This document shows positions 1 to 9,621 of a stretch of 64,000 bases of DNA, in pieces; within the stretch, counting starts at the first letter, position 1; the number at the start of each line of letters is the position of its first letter. The DNA comes from Jiella flava (GTDB lineage Bacteria > Pseudomonadota > Alphaproteobacteria > Rhizobiales > Rhizobiaceae): assembly GCF_017349315.1 (NCBI RefSeq), contig NZ_JAFMPP010000009.1:62001-126000 (forward strand). Direction: 5' to 3'. The translations under genes and the position numbers were made by a program. Under the pieces are notes generated by a model. It saw only the letters and a program-made list of their open reading frames with translations. It made no database searches and was not told the origin of the DNA.

Positions 1-674
1 ACGATCTGCGCTACTTCATCGAGCAGAGCGCCAACGGTAGCCAATACGGCTATTTCAAGGGTGTTTCGCCGGACTTCGCCCTGACCAACCCCTTCGTCGT
101 GGTCGGTCTTCTCCTCGGCGGCCTGATCCCGTTCCTGTTCGGCGGATTGGCGATGACGGCTGTCGGCCGGGCCGGCAGCTCGGTCGTCGTCGAGGTGCGC
201 CGGCAGTTCAAGGAGAAGCCGGGGATCATGGAAGGCACCGAGCGGCCAGACTATGCCCGCGCCGTCGATCTTCTCACCCGCTCGGCGATCAAGGAGATGG
301 TCGTCCCCTCGCTTTTGCCGGTTCTGGCGCCGATCGTCGTCTATTTCGTCGTCTATCTGATCGCCGGCAAGAACGAAGCCTTTTCGGCGGTCGGCGCGAT
401 GCTGCTCGGCGTCATCGTTACCGGCCTGTTCGTGGCGATTTCGATGACGTCCGGCGGTGGCGCCTGGGACAACGCCAAGAAGTCCTTCGAGGACGGTTTC
501 GTCGACTCAGCCGGCATCCGGCATATGAAGGGCTCGGAGGCGCACAAGGCCTCGGTCACCGGTGATACGGTGGGCGACCCTTACAAGGATACGGCGGGGC
601 CGGCGGTCAATCCGGCAATCAAGATCACCAACATCGTCGCGCTCTTGCTCTTGGCGATCCTTGCCCATCAGTAA
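1..674 (+). CDS. hppA: H+-translocating membrane pyrophosphatase, C-terminal part
   Basis: Membrane-integral pyrophosphatase couples hydrolysis of inorganic pyrophosphate to proton export across the inner membrane. Only the last 223 or so residues are present; the gene enters from the left edge and the first complete codon begins at base 3. Visible are several hydrophobic helices, the conserved [10 protein letters not shown] loop, and the C-terminal [15 protein letters not shown] motif followed by a last membrane helix. These carry the acidic and lysine residues of the substrate site in this family. The family is usually about 670-710 residues long. Whether the enzyme is potassium dependent cannot be judged from this end with confidence. 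A strong hairpin follows the stop codon. Confidence 0.96.
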   Translation, partial: DLRYFIEQSANGSQYGYFKGVSPDFALTNPFVVVGLLLGGLIPFLFGGLAMTAVGRAGSSVVVEVRRQFKEKPGIMEGTERPDYARAVDLLTRSAIKEMVVPSLLPVLAPIVVYFVVYLIAGKNEAFSAVGAMLLGVIVTGLFVAISMTSGGGAWDNAKKSFEDGFVDSAGIRHMKGSEAHKASVTGDTVGDPYKDTAGPAVNPAIKITNIVALLLLAILAHQ

Positions 675-715
675 CCGCATCGGTCGCGCGACCGGCCCGA
701 TTGTCACACAAACAA

Positions 716-757
716 GCGCCTCGCAGACCATGCCGGTTTGCGGGGCGCGATCGTTTT
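716..757 (+). terminator. Hairpin terminator after hppA
   Basis: A 14-bp stem (716-729 with 735-748, two G-U pairs) closes a 5-base loop and is followed by a short T run (754-757). It lies 41 bases after the hppA stop and before the convergent murU gene, as expected for a rho-independent terminator. Confidence 0.6.
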
Positions 758-794
758 GAACCGGGTTTGGCGTGTATCGGCCGCCCCGGGACCG

Positions 795-1541
795 TCAGGC
801 GGCGGCGCTGGCGAGGAAGGCGGCCTCGGCCATCGAGATCGCCGACGGCGTGCCGACGGTGATCCAGACGCCGTCGAGCCGCACGCCGAACAGCCGATCG
901 GCCTCGATCGTCGTATCGAAGATCGCATTCAGCGAGAATCGTGCGGCGCTGCGTCCGGCGAAGAGTTCAGGTTTGAGGATTGCCGCTCCGGCATAGATGA
1001 AGGGCGACAGATTGTGCTCCTGGACGCGAGCGAGCTGCCCGGTGGGGTCCATCACGAAGTCGCCCCGGCCGTCATAGCCATAGGATTGCCGCATGTCGGC
1101 GATCAGCAGGGAGGCATCCATTCGTTCCGGCTGCCAGAGCTCGGCGAGAAGGTCGAGATTGTCGCGATAGCCGTCGATCCAGAAGGTGTCGGCATTGATG
1201 AGGTAGAACGGATCGGAGCCGATGTCCGGTAGCGCCTTAACGATTCCGCCGCCGGAATCGAGCAGGGCGTCGGTTTCGTCCGAGACGACGATCTTCATGT
1301 CCTTGCGCTTGCGCAGATGGGCGCGCATCAGATCGGCGAGATAGTGCACGTTAACGACGACTTTTTCGACGCCGTTGCGCGCCAGGGCATCGAGGCCGTA
1401 GTCGATCAGTGCCTTGCCGCGAACCTCGATCAGCGGCTTCGGCATCGTCGAGGTGATCGGACGCATGCGCTTGCCGAGACCTGCGGCGAGGATCATGGCG
1501 GTCTTCGGCTTAAGATGAGCCTTGGTGCTTTGAAGTGTCAT
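795..1541 (-). CDS. murU: N-acetylmuramate-1-phosphate uridylyltransferase (MurU-like nucleotidyltransferase)
   Basis: A 248-residue sugar-1-phosphate nucleotidyltransferase. The N-terminus carries the nucleotide-binding signature MILAAGLGKRMRPIT followed by the conserved lysine of MPKPLIEV (about residues 16-40), and LINADTFW holds the catalytic metal-binding aspartate. Alone this only says NTP transferase. The specific call comes from the gene just upstream, which ends in an AmgK-like sugar kinase domain. AmgK and MurU together convert recycled N-acetylmuramic acid to UDP-MurNAc, bypassing de novo synthesis. The start codon lies 15 bases after the upstream stop, so the two are almost certainly co-transcribed. 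A less likely alternative is glucose- or mannose-1-phosphate nucleotidyltransferase. Confidence 0.87.
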   Translation of the reverse strand: MTLQSTKAHLKPKTAMILAAGLGKRMRPITSTMPKPLIEVRGKALIDYGLDALARNGVEKVVVNVHYLADLMRAHLRKRKDMKIVVSDETDALLDSGGGIVKALPDIGSDPFYLINADTFWIDGYRDNLDLLAELWQPERMDASLLIADMRQSYGYDGRGDFVMDPTGQLARVQEHNLSPFIYAGAAILKPELFAGRSAARFSLNAIFDTTIEADRLFGVRLDGVWITVGTPSAISMAEAAFLASAAA

Positions 1542-1556
1542 CGTGTCAGCGATCTT

Positions 1557-3155
1557 TCAAACATGCCGCCCGGGATCGTCGTGATCGAAGATCCCCCAGT
1601 CGCCATACAGTCGGCGAAGAGCCGAGAGCGAAGGGTGTCCTAGCGTCCGGGCCAGGTAAGTCTTAATCCGCGGTATGTGACGTAGATATTGCGGCTTATG
1701 ATCCCTTTGCAGAAGGCGGACGAAAATCCCGAGGATCTTCGAGGCGCGTTGGGCGGCTATGATCGCGTAGTCGCGCTCGAAGGCGAAGGGGGCGAAGGCG
1801 GGATCTTGCTCGCGTCGGTGGCTGATATAAGCGGCGGTCAGCGCGGCTTCGAGGTCGGCCGATACGTCGGTGCGGGCGTCCTGCGCCAGCGAGGCGACGT
1901 CATAGGCGGCGGGGCCGATCAGGGCGTCTTGGAAGTCGATGAGGCCGATCCTTTGAATGCCCTCGGCTTCCGGCCGGTAGATCACGTTCGGTGAGTGAAA
2001 ATCGCGCAGCACGAGGCTGGTCTCGGCGCTCTGCAACTCATCGAAGATCGCCGTCCAGCATTCGGTGAACAGCCGCCGTTCGTCATCGCTCGCGGCGCGG
2101 CCGAGGGCGTAGGGCACATACCAGTCGACAAGCAGCTCGATCTCCGCCGTCATCGCGCCACGGTCGAACCGAGGAAGGCGATAGATCGCACCACTTTGGA
2201 AGGGAAGTTCGGCGGACCATTCGATCTGATGCAGCGCGGCGAGACAGGTGATGCATTCGTGGTAGCGCTGCGGGATCGGCCGGCGGTCGGCATCGATGAT
2301 CCCGCCGTCGCCGAGATATTCGGTCAGCAACAGGCCGCTATCGAGATCGGCGCGACGAATCGCAGGCGCGGCAAAGCCCGCCTGTCGCAGGGCATCAGCG
2401 ACGGCGACGAAGGGCGCGACATCTTCGGCAAGATGGGCGATGCGGCTGTAAGGCAGGCCATTCTTGATCGGCGGACCGTCCGGGCGGCGCGGCGCGTCCA
2501 TCAGCACAAAGGTCACGCCATTCGCCGTCAGGGTCTCGTAGCGCCGCGTCGAGGCATCGCCGAAGAACCGGGCACGGGGCGCATCATCCAGTCCGGCATC
2601 GCTGAGAAAGCCGCGGATCGCCAGCGTGCGGCTGATTCGCTCCTGCGCATTGCCCGCAGCCGAGATCACCGCGACGCGGCCGCCGGTCTCATGCAGCGTC
2701 AGGTTGATCGCGACCGTAGCGCAGGCCATGTCCGCCTCGGCTCGCTCGGGCCATTCGACAAGCGCAATGCCCGTCGCCGCCGCGTCGTCGAAGCCGAGTT
2801 CGTCGAGTTCCTCGCCTTTGGCGAGGCGATAGAGATCGAAATGGGCAACCGGTGGCTCGGTGTCGTAAGGCTGAACCAGCGTGTAGGTCGGTGAGGGAAC
2901 CTCAAGCTGGGGATCGCCAGCCAGGGCGCGGATCAGAGCGCGGGCGAGGGTTGATTTGCCGGCCCCGAGATCGCCGGACAGGGCGATCACGTCCCCCGCC
3001 GCGAGCACGACCGCGAGATCGGCGCCGAGCCGTTCGGTGGCGGCCGTATCAGGAAGAACGAGGCGAGCGATGGAGGTGGATCTGGCGGTCGCCGCCCGCC
3101 CCTTGTCCCCCGGCGCGATGACCGTGTCTTTCGTTCCCCCGATTGCGTCCGTCAT
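1557..3155 (-). CDS. tsaE-amgK: Fused TsaE ATPase and AmgK-like sugar kinase
   Basis: A 532-residue two-domain protein. Residues about 30-185 are TsaE, the ATPase that helps the TsaB/TsaD complex make N6-threonylcarbamoyladenosine on tRNA. It has a Walker A motif GDLGAGKST (61-69), SPTYTL (88-93), HFDLYR (105-110) and VEWPER (133-138). Residues about 190-532 are an aminoglycoside-phosphotransferase-fold kinase with LRDFHSPNV (383-391) as catalytic loop and DFQD (407-410) as metal site. This resembles AmgK, which phosphorylates the anomeric position of MurNAc/GlcNAc. TsaE is normally a stand-alone protein of about 150 residues. The start overlaps the divL stop by 4 bases, and murU follows 15 bases downstream. 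As I recall, this fusion is common in Rhizobiales. Confidence 0.9.
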   Translation of the reverse strand: MTDAIGGTKDTVIAPGDKGRAATARSTSIARLVLPDTAATERLGADLAVVLAAGDVIALSGDLGAGKSTLARALIRALAGDPQLEVPSPTYTLVQPYDTEPPVAHFDLYRLAKGEELDELGFDDAAATGIALVEWPERAEADMACATVAINLTLHETGGRVAVISAAGNAQERISRTLAIRGFLSDAGLDDAPRARFFGDASTRRYETLTANGVTFVLMDAPRRPDGPPIKNGLPYSRIAHLAEDVAPFVAVADALRQAGFAAPAIRRADLDSGLLLTEYLGDGGIIDADRRPIPQRYHECITCLAALHQIEWSAELPFQSGAIYRLPRFDRGAMTAEIELLVDWYVPYALGRAASDDERRLFTECWTAIFDELQSAETSLVLRDFHSPNVIYRPEAEGIQRIGLIDFQDALIGPAAYDVASLAQDARTDVSADLEAALTAAYISHRREQDPAFAPFAFERDYAIIAAQRASKILGIFVRLLQRDHKPQYLRHIPRIKTYLARTLGHPSLSALRRLYGDWGIFDHDDPGRHV

Positions 3156-5776
3156 TCGGCAGCGTCCTTGAAGCGCGTCTGGTTGCCGGTATCCTCGTCG
3201 GGCGGGAAGTTGCCGAGCGGGAAGTGGCAGGTCACCGAGGTTCCACGGCCCGGCACCGAGCGCACTTCGACATAGCCGTGATGCAGCTCGACGAAGCTTT
3301 TCACGATCGACAGGCCGAGCCCCGCGCCGGATTGGCGTCCACCGCTCGGATTGGCCTCGAAGCGCTCGAACATCTTGTCGATCTGATTGGAGGCGATACC
3401 CGGGCCGTCATCGGCGACCTCGAAGGATAGTATACCTTGGTGGCGCCAGGCGCGCACGTCGACGACCGAGCCTTCGGGCGCGAAATTCGCGGCGTTGGAG
3501 AGCAGGTTGAAGAGGATCTGAGTCAGCCGGTGACCATCGGCGAGGAAGGTGTCGCCGGCATGAGCGATGTCGATCCGCAGCTGGATGTCGGCCGCCTCGA
3601 AGCGATCACGCACGCCGTCGACGGCTTGCTCGACCGTGCGGGCGATGTCGACCTCCGACAGCTCCAGTTCCATGATGCCGGCATCGACGGTCGCCAGATC
3701 CAGAATGTCGTTGACGATGGTCAGCAACGTTGAGGTTGAGGAAGAAATGTAGTCGAGATACTCGCTCTGGCGCTCGTTGAGATGGCCGGTCTCAGGCGAG
3801 CGCAGCAGTGCCGAGAAACCGATGATGTTGGTCAGCGGCGAGCGCAGCTCGTAGTTCACATGCTGGACGAAGTCGGTCTTGATCTGGTTCGCCTGCTCCA
3901 GGGCGTCGTTGCGTTCGCGCAGCACCAGTTCGGCGGCGCGGGCCTCGGAGATGTTGGAGAAGGTCAGCATCGTCAGGCCGTTTGGCAGAGGAACGATGGT
4001 GTAGTTGAAGATTCGGCCGTCAGAGAGGGTCAACTCGCCGCGCGAGGTGTTGCGGCCGTTTTCATCGAAGGCGGTGACCTGTTCGATGAAGTGCTGCCAG
4101 CCGTGGGCGTCCTGCATCAGCCCGGTTTCGCTGGCGAGGCGCATCGCGTCGATGCCGACCGACGCGCGGTGGGGCAAAAGCTGAATGCGGGGCGAGGCGG
4201 CGAGGATGCCGGCATCGATATCCCACATCTCGGCAAAGGCTGGGTTGGACAGGCGCATTCGCCCATCGCTGCCGAACACGGCGACGGCTTCCGACAGATA
4301 GTCGATGGTTTCGCGCTGCAGCTGGACGGTGGCCCGCACCTGGCTTTCCAGTTCCAGCTTCTCGGTGATGTCCTCGAACACCCAGGTCGCGCCGCCGCGC
4401 GGCTGCGGCGTGGCGATGACACGCAGGGTGCGGCCGTCGCTCAGATGCCACATTGCCTCGCTCGGCTCGGTGGCGCGATAGGCGGCGAGATCCTGCTCGA
4501 CCATTTCCGAGCGCGTCAGCCGCTCGGTCGGCAAGATGCCGCAGGTGCGCAGGTGATCGAGGAGAGCCAGATGATCGGGCTCGGTCTCGAGATAGGCATT
4601 GGTGAGATCGAACAGCCGCTGGAAGGCGGCGTTGTAATAGGTAAGGCGGGTCTTCTCGTCGAAGCGCGCCACCGCCGTGGTCAGCTGATTGAGGGTTTCC
4701 GACTGGCTCTCGATCGTTTGGCGCAGTTCGATGCGAACCTGCTCGGTCTCGGAGACGTCGATGGCGATCGCAGCCGAGCCGAGCGGGCCGGGGGTTTCGA
4801 CGACGTTGAAGTTGCGGCGGTCGGCGTCGACGACGGTCGACAGCTTGGCGGCGAAGGTCCGGCCTTCGGCCAGGTTCTTGGCGATGCGCAGGCGGTCCTG
4901 GGCGTTGATCAGTTCGAGCTGACGCTCGACAGCGTCAGCGACGGAGTTGGCCTCGACGCCCTTGGCGTAAGTCTCGTTGACCCAGGCAAGCCGGCCGGTT
5001 CTATCCCGCAGCCAGATCGCCAATGGCGCCTGATCGAACAATTGCTGCATGGTTTTGACGGTCGCTTGGGAGCGGGCCTCAGACTCGGTGAGATCCTTCA
5101 GCTCCCGGCGCAAACCTTCGAGGACCGAGAACGTCACCATGGCAAGGCCGCCGCTGGTGCGGCCGACGACTTCGACGACACAGTCGGCATTGAGGTCGAT
5201 GGCGAAGCGGAACGGTTTGGCCGTCTGCAACAGAGCGGCGATCGCGGCTTCGAGGGTGCTGGCCGCCTCGGCGGGCATCCAGTCGGCGAAGGTGAGGAAG
5301 CGCTCGCCGTCGAGCGGGATTTGTCGCGGTCCGTCGATCTGACCGATGATCTCCGGCTTGTCCGAACCGGAATAGACGATGATGCGCGAATCGCCGGCGA
5401 TCAACAGTGCGGTACGCCGGTCGGCCTCGAGCCGGGCCTCGTGCAGGTCGCTTTCGAGAAGTTCCTTTTCCGCCAATAAGTTCGCTCTTTGGCGAACGAA
5501 GAAAGTGGCCGCCAGCATGGCGATACCCACAAGAAAAGCGATGGATGAGAGGTAGAGAACGTCGATTTCGGAAAGGATCCGATTGACATTGGCGGCCAGG
5601 CCGGCATCCTGCGCCGCGCTGATTGTCGGCGTCATGCCAACAATCAGCATGGCTATGGCGATCGAACCGATCGTCCGATGGATTGTGCCCGCGCCAGGCA
5701 TCGGGGGGATTTGGAGCCCCGAATCCATACGCAACCCGGCGGCGCCGCCGCGCCCGGGTCGAATGGCTTTCGACAT
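3152..5776 (-). CDS. divL: DivL-type PAS-domain pseudo-histidine kinase with tyrosine at the phospho-acceptor site
   Basis: An 874-residue membrane sensor protein. Two hydrophobic segments (about residues 35-55 and 74-95) are followed by a coiled segment, three PAS-like domains (starting near 245, 362 and 489), a dimerisation helix pair (622-700) and an ATPase domain (about 740-855) with N box NLLSNAANFAPEG, DDGPGI and GAGLGLSIVKSF. The H box reads HVNYELRSPLT: the usual phospho-accepting histidine is Tyr642 (codon 3851-3853). That substitution is the hallmark of DivL, the essential alphaproteobacterial regulator acting with DivK/PleC on the CckA-CtrA pathway. Start chosen at ATG 5776, with GAGGG placed 9 bases upstream; an in-frame TTG at 5824 lacks a clear site. 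Adjacent tsaE supports the call. Confidence 0.9.
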   Translation of the reverse strand: MSKAIRPGRGGAAGLRMDSGLQIPPMPGAGTIHRTIGSIAIAMLIVGMTPTISAAQDAGLAANVNRILSEIDVLYLSSIAFLVGIAMLAATFFVRQRANLLAEKELLESDLHEARLEADRRTALLIAGDSRIIVYSGSDKPEIIGQIDGPRQIPLDGERFLTFADWMPAEAASTLEAAIAALLQTAKPFRFAIDLNADCVVEVVGRTSGGLAMVTFSVLEGLRRELKDLTESEARSQATVKTMQQLFDQAPLAIWLRDRTGRLAWVNETYAKGVEANSVADAVERQLELINAQDRLRIAKNLAEGRTFAAKLSTVVDADRRNFNVVETPGPLGSAAIAIDVSETEQVRIELRQTIESQSETLNQLTTAVARFDEKTRLTYYNAAFQRLFDLTNAYLETEPDHLALLDHLRTCGILPTERLTRSEMVEQDLAAYRATEPSEAMWHLSDGRTLRVIATPQPRGGATWVFEDITEKLELESQVRATVQLQRETIDYLSEAVAVFGSDGRMRLSNPAFAEMWDIDAGILAASPRIQLLPHRASVGIDAMRLASETGLMQDAHGWQHFIEQVTAFDENGRNTSRGELTLSDGRIFNYTIVPLPNGLTMLTFSNISEARAAELVLRERNDALEQANQIKTDFVQHVNYELRSPLTNIIGFSALLRSPETGHLNERQSEYLDYISSSTSTLLTIVNDILDLATVDAGIMELELSEVDIARTVEQAVDGVRDRFEAADIQLRIDIAHAGDTFLADGHRLTQILFNLLSNAANFAPEGSVVDVRAWRHQGILSFEVADDGPGIASNQIDKMFERFEANPSGGRQSGAGLGLSIVKSFVELHHGYVEVRSVPGRGTSVTCHFPLGNFPPDEDTGNQTRFKDAAE

Positions 5777-5933
5777 ATGAAACTGCCCTCGTCTAATCCC
5801 GCTGCTGTCGAGACTGAAACTCAACGCATTTCGATCAGGCTTTCAGGTCCGCATCTCAAAGCCTTGATTCGGCCATATTAGCGGCTCGCGAGTCGGGTGC
5901 AATCTCAATATTTAACTTTATTTGAAACAAATT

Positions 5934-5963
5934 GACCCGGCGTGGCTTGCGCCGCACCGGGTC
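5934..5963 (-). terminator. Hairpin downstream of ahcY
   Basis: On the minus strand a 13-bp stem (GACCCGG core, two G-U pairs) with a 4-base loop starts 32 bases after the ahcY stop. It is followed by an AT-rich stretch on that strand. It probably separates ahcY from divL, whose promoter would lie in the AT-rich 5870-5930 segment. Confidence 0.6.
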
Positions 5964-5994
5964 TTCTGAATCGCGGCCTGCTTCGTGGTGCGGA

Positions 5995-7395
5995 TCAGTA
6001 GCGATAATGCTCTGGCTTGTAGGGGCCTTGCGGCGTTACGCCGATATAAGCTGCCTGCTCTTCCGACAGCTCCGAAAGCCTTGCGCCGAGCTTGCCGAGA
6101 TGCAGCCGGGCGACTTTTTCATCGAGATGCTTCGGCAGAACGTAGACTTGGTTCTCATACTGTTCACCCTTGGTGAAGAGTTCGATCTGCGCCAGCGTCT
6201 GATTGGTGAAGGAGGCCGACATCACGAAGCTCGGGTGGCCGGTGGCGTTGCCGAGGTTGAGCAGGCGGCCTTCCGAAAGAAGGATCATGCGGTTGCCCTT
6301 GGCGAATTCGATCATGTCCACTTGCGGCTTGATGTTGGTCCATTTCAGGTTCTTCAGGGCGCCGACCTGGATCTCGTTGTCGAAGTGGCCGATGTTGCCG
6401 ACGATCGCCATGTCCTTCATCTCGCGCATATGCTCGATGCGGATGACGTCCTTGTTGCCGGTGGTGGTGATGAAGATGTCGGCGGTCGCCGCGACGTCTT
6501 CGAGCTGGACGACCTCGAAACCATCCATCGCCGCCTGCAGGGCGCAGATCGGATCGACCTCGGTGACCTTCACCCGGGCGCCGGCGCCGGCGAGCGAGGC
6601 CGCTGAGCCCTTGCCGACGTCGCCATAGCCGCAAACCACCGCGACCTTACCGGCCATCATCACGTCGGTGGCGCGGCGGATGCCGTCAACCAGCGACTCC
6701 TTGCAGCCGTATTTGTTGTCGAACTTCGACTTGGTGACGCTGTCGTTGACGTTGATCGCAGGGAAGGGGAGGAGGCCCTTCTTCTGCAGCTGGTAGAGCC
6801 GGTTGACGCCGGTCGTGGTCTCTTCGGTCACGCCCTTGATGGCGTCGCGCTGCTTGGCGAAGAACCCCGGGGTCGCGGCCATGCGCTTCTTGATCTGAGC
6901 AAAAAGCACTTCCTCTTCCTCGCTGCCCGGATTGGACAGGACGTCCTCGCCGGCTTCGGCGCGGGCGCCGAGCAGGATGTACATCGTCGCGTCGCCGCCA
7001 TCGTCGAGGATCATGTTCGACGGCTGGCCGTCCGGCCACTGGAAGATGCGATCGGTATAGGTCCAGTACTCTTCCAGCGTCTCGCCCTTGATGGCGAAGA
7101 CCGGCGTGCCGCCGGCGGCGATCGCCGCCGCGGCGTGGTCCTGGGTCGAGAAGATGTTGCAGGAGGCCCAGCGGACCTCGGCGCCGAGCGCCTTCAGTGT
7201 CTCGATCAGCACGGCGGTCTGGATGGTCATGTGCAGCGAGCCGGTGATCCGCGCGCCCTTCAGCGGCTGATCGGCCCCGAATTCCTCGCGGCAGGCCATC
7301 AGGCCGGGCATTTCGGTCTCGGCGATGATGATTTCCTTGCGGCCGTAATCGGCGAGCGCAATGTCCTTCACGACGTAGTCGGTCTGTTCGCTCAT
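5995..7395 (-). CDS. ahcY: S-adenosylhomocysteine hydrolase
   Basis: A 466-residue adenosylhomocysteinase that splits S-adenosylhomocysteine into adenosine and homocysteine in the methyl cycle. Full-length features include [15 protein letters not shown] near the N-terminus, the NAD-binding [13 protein letters not shown] loop, NIGHFDNEI, and the C-terminal PYKPEHYRY ending typical of the family; tetramer contacts involve that tail. ATG at 7395 begins [21 protein letters not shown], the expected N-terminus, with GGAG about 9 bases upstream. The same reading frame stays open well upstream of this start, but that extension is non-coding in character and reads through a divergent gene. No S-adenosylhomocysteine riboswitch was recognised in the leader. 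Confidence 0.98.
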   Translation of the reverse strand: MSEQTDYVVKDIALADYGRKEIIIAETEMPGLMACREEFGADQPLKGARITGSLHMTIQTAVLIETLKALGAEVRWASCNIFSTQDHAAAAIAAGGTPVFAIKGETLEEYWTYTDRIFQWPDGQPSNMILDDGGDATMYILLGARAEAGEDVLSNPGSEEEEVLFAQIKKRMAATPGFFAKQRDAIKGVTEETTTGVNRLYQLQKKGLLPFPAINVNDSVTKSKFDNKYGCKESLVDGIRRATDVMMAGKVAVVCGYGDVGKGSAASLAGAGARVKVTEVDPICALQAAMDGFEVVQLEDVAATADIFITTTGNKDVIRIEHMREMKDMAIVGNIGHFDNEIQVGALKNLKWTNIKPQVDMIEFAKGNRMILLSEGRLLNLGNATGHPSFVMSASFTNQTLAQIELFTKGEQYENQVYVLPKHLDEKVARLHLGKLGARLSELSEEQAAYIGVTPQGPYKPEHYRY

Positions 7396-7599
7396 GGTGT
7401 CGGAACTCCGTTGTCGGTGTTTTCGGGCGAATGACGGCCGGGATTGCCCCGATCTTCCGGCTGCCTTTAGCAGGCGAGCGCGCTGCCGACAAGAGGATAT
7501 AAACATTTGCTTATGTCTTGATTGGTTGAATCCAGCTTTCGTTGGAACGTCTTGCCGGTCTAAGGTCGTGCCCCGATTTTCCCTGTTGGAGGAATGACG

Positions 7600-9432
7600 A
7601 TGGCGCGGGGCGTCGCAGCGAAGCTTTTGGCAATGGCAATTGCCGTCCCGTGCCTGATGGCGCGCGCCGAGGCTGAGCCGGTGACGCTGCCCGCGCTGCC
7701 ATCCGCACCTCCTGCCAAGGCAGCCAATGCGACAGAGCTGGTGCTGCCCTATACGCCCTATCTCTTTGACTTTGCGGTGATGTCGCTGCGCAGCGTCGCC
7801 GAGATCACCTATACCGGCCGGCGCTATGATCCGATCACCCGCTCGCTGGTGGTGACCGGCCTCGAAGTCCATCGCGACAAGGTGCATTTCCGCGTCGGCC
7901 AGATGCGCCTTGGTGCCGATCAACTGATTCTTGACGGCGTCGCCATCGACACGCGTCCGCTGCCGCTCGACCCAACCCTGCGCCAGGTGTTGAAGCATCT
8001 GAAGCGACAGATCATTGGCGGTGACGTGGCGGTGGCGATCAATGTCGATGCGCCGCAAGCGAATTATCTCGTGCAGGGGGCAGTTCGGCTGACGGGCATC
8101 GGGGCGTTCGACATCAATGCCGATCTCCGCGGTTTTCACGTGCTCGCCCCGTTGTCGACGATGAAGGGCGGCGCTGCGGCCAACGGCCGGCAGCCGCCGG
8201 AGGTGCGCGGCCGTCTCGCTTCGGCGGATCTCGCCTTTACCGATCGCGGACTGGTCGAGGCGCTCTATGATGTGCTGGGCGGTAAACAGGGGCTGAAGCC
8301 CGAGGCGGCGAAGGCTCTGGCCGTCGGAATTGCCGGGGCGGCGGTGGCAGGTTCGATGGATAAGCTGCCGGGCGGCGCCACGCCAGCGCTTCGCAAGACG
8401 GCCGAGGCTTGGTCGGCGGCGGTGCAGGCCTTTCTCAAAGATCCCGAGCGCATTCTTCTCATGTTGAAGCCGACTCAGCCCTTCGATCTGCAGCGTCTGA
8501 CGGATGGTCCGCTGGACGCCAGGGTCGTTGCGGATCTCAATCCGCAGGTGGTCAACGGGCGTTCTGCCGCGCCGGTGATGATCAAGCCCGCCGATCTGTC
8601 GCTGCCGCCGGATGCACCGCTGGCCAAGGTGCTCGCCGTCGCCGAGACGTTGCTCAGCGGACGCGGGACGCCGCAGGATATCGACGGCGCGCTGAAGATG
8701 ATCATGCCGGTGGCGATCAGCGGCAATCGGGCGGCCGTCGGTCTGTTGGCCAAGGCGATCGCTGTCGATCCATACGCGACCATTCCCCAGGAAAAGCTCG
8801 CACCGGTCTATGTTGCTCTGGATCTTGCGGTAGCCGAAGGGTTGCCCTTCGCGGATGAGAGCCTTGCGGCGATCGGCCGACGCCTCAGTCCCGAGGAGGT
8901 GGTCGCGGCGGAGGACGAGGCGGTGGCGACGTGGCGCAAGACGCCCGTCGGCGGCCGGCAACGCGCGGCGGAGACCGCGGCATTCCGCTTGCAGGACTGG
9001 GATACGGTGCGCCGCTTCGCCTATGCCTATTACGAAGGGGCTGACATGCCCCGCAATCTGATGCGCGCCTATGGCTGGGCGTCGATGGCGGCAGCCGGGG
9101 GCGATCGCCTGGCCGCCAAGCTGCGCGACGAGCTGACTCGCGCGGCAGGCGCCGGGAAGATTGTCCTGCCGCTTGATCGGGCGCAGGCGGCGACCGCCAA
9201 GCTCTGGACGCTGCTGATGAATGACGAGCGGTCCAAGCCGGGCGATGGGGCCGAAGCGAGCGGCGCTTCGGCGCCCGCCGGGGCAAACGATCAGCAGCGT
9301 TCGAGCGAGCAGCCTCCCGCCACCGTCGCGGCGCCGCCCGCTGTGTCGGAGCCTGCCGATGAGGGGGCTCAGACCGATACGGCCCCCGGCCGCGACAAGG
9401 CGAGCAAAGGGGCGAGCAACGGGGCGAATTGA
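7600..9432 (+). CDS. Exported protein of unknown function
   Basis: A 610-residue protein beginning with a typical Sec signal peptide (hydrophobic core about residues 8-22, likely cleavage after ARAEA). The mature part is mostly alpha/beta with no catalytic motif I recognise. Residues around 480-510 ([20 protein letters not shown]) resemble a Sel1-like helical repeat. The last 60 residues are Ala/Ser/Glu/Pro-rich low complexity. ATG 7600 was chosen over ATG 7594 because GGAGG at 7588-7592 sits 7 bases from 7600 and only 1 base from 7594. It is transcribed divergently from ahcY. Codon use matches the neighbours, so nothing suggests recent transfer. Location is predicted to be periplasmic; function unknown. 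Confidence 0.85.
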   Translation: MARGVAAKLLAMAIAVPCLMARAEAEPVTLPALPSAPPAKAANATELVLPYTPYLFDFAVMSLRSVAEITYTGRRYDPITRSLVVTGLEVHRDKVHFRVGQMRLGADQLILDGVAIDTRPLPLDPTLRQVLKHLKRQIIGGDVAVAINVDAPQANYLVQGAVRLTGIGAFDINADLRGFHVLAPLSTMKGGAAANGRQPPEVRGRLASADLAFTDRGLVEALYDVLGGKQGLKPEAAKALAVGIAGAAVAGSMDKLPGGATPALRKTAEAWSAAVQAFLKDPERILLMLKPTQPFDLQRLTDGPLDARVVADLNPQVVNGRSAAPVMIKPADLSLPPDAPLAKVLAVAETLLSGRGTPQDIDGALKMIMPVAISGNRAAVGLLAKAIAVDPYATIPQEKLAPVYVALDLAVAEGLPFADESLAAIGRRLSPEEVVAAEDEAVATWRKTPVGGRQRAAETAAFRLQDWDTVRRFAYAYYEGADMPRNLMRAYGWASMAAAGGDRLAAKLRDELTRAAGAGKIVLPLDRAQAATAKLWTLLMNDERSKPGDGAEASGASAPAGANDQQRSSEQPPATVAAPPAVSEPADEGAQTDTAPGRDKASKGASNGAN

Positions 9433-9473
9433 AACGCCTGCTGTGTATGACCTAACGATAGTGCGGCTTTGCC

Positions 9474-9502
9474 TTGACCAACGGCCGCACTGTCACTATA
9501 CG
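9474..9502 (+). promoter_or_regulatory. Predicted sigma-70 promoter for rplU-rpmA
   Basis: TTGACC (9474-9479), a spacer of exactly 17 bases, then TATACG (9497-9502): a close match to the housekeeping promoter, 120 bases ahead of rplU. The -35 box sits in the loop of an 8-bp perfect inverted repeat, AGTGCGGC (9460-9467) and GCCGCACT (9484-9491), which may be an operator or an attenuation structure. Confidence 0.6.
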
Positions 9503-9621
9503 ATCGCAATTCCAGGGATCGGTTCATCCGGTCCTTCTCGCCCTATTCCGCAACCGACTGAACAAGAAGACGGCCCGCGCCCTTTCGCGGCACGAGAGCT
9601 GGTCTGACGAACGGAGAAAAA

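Noticed and set aside
3782-5479. A 565-codon plus-strand frame opposite divL
   Set aside because: Antisense shadow: no motifs, glycine/arginine/leucine bias, and divL motifs on the other strand are continuous.
7396-7599. Possible S-adenosylhomocysteine riboswitch before ahcY
   Set aside because: No segment fitted the conserved core of known SAH or SAM/SAH elements by eye; only a covariance search could exclude it fully.
7396-8961. N-terminal extension of the ahcY frame by more than 500 codons
   Set aside because: AhcY has a well-defined start at 7395; the extension runs antisense through the exported-protein gene and has no resemblance to any domain.
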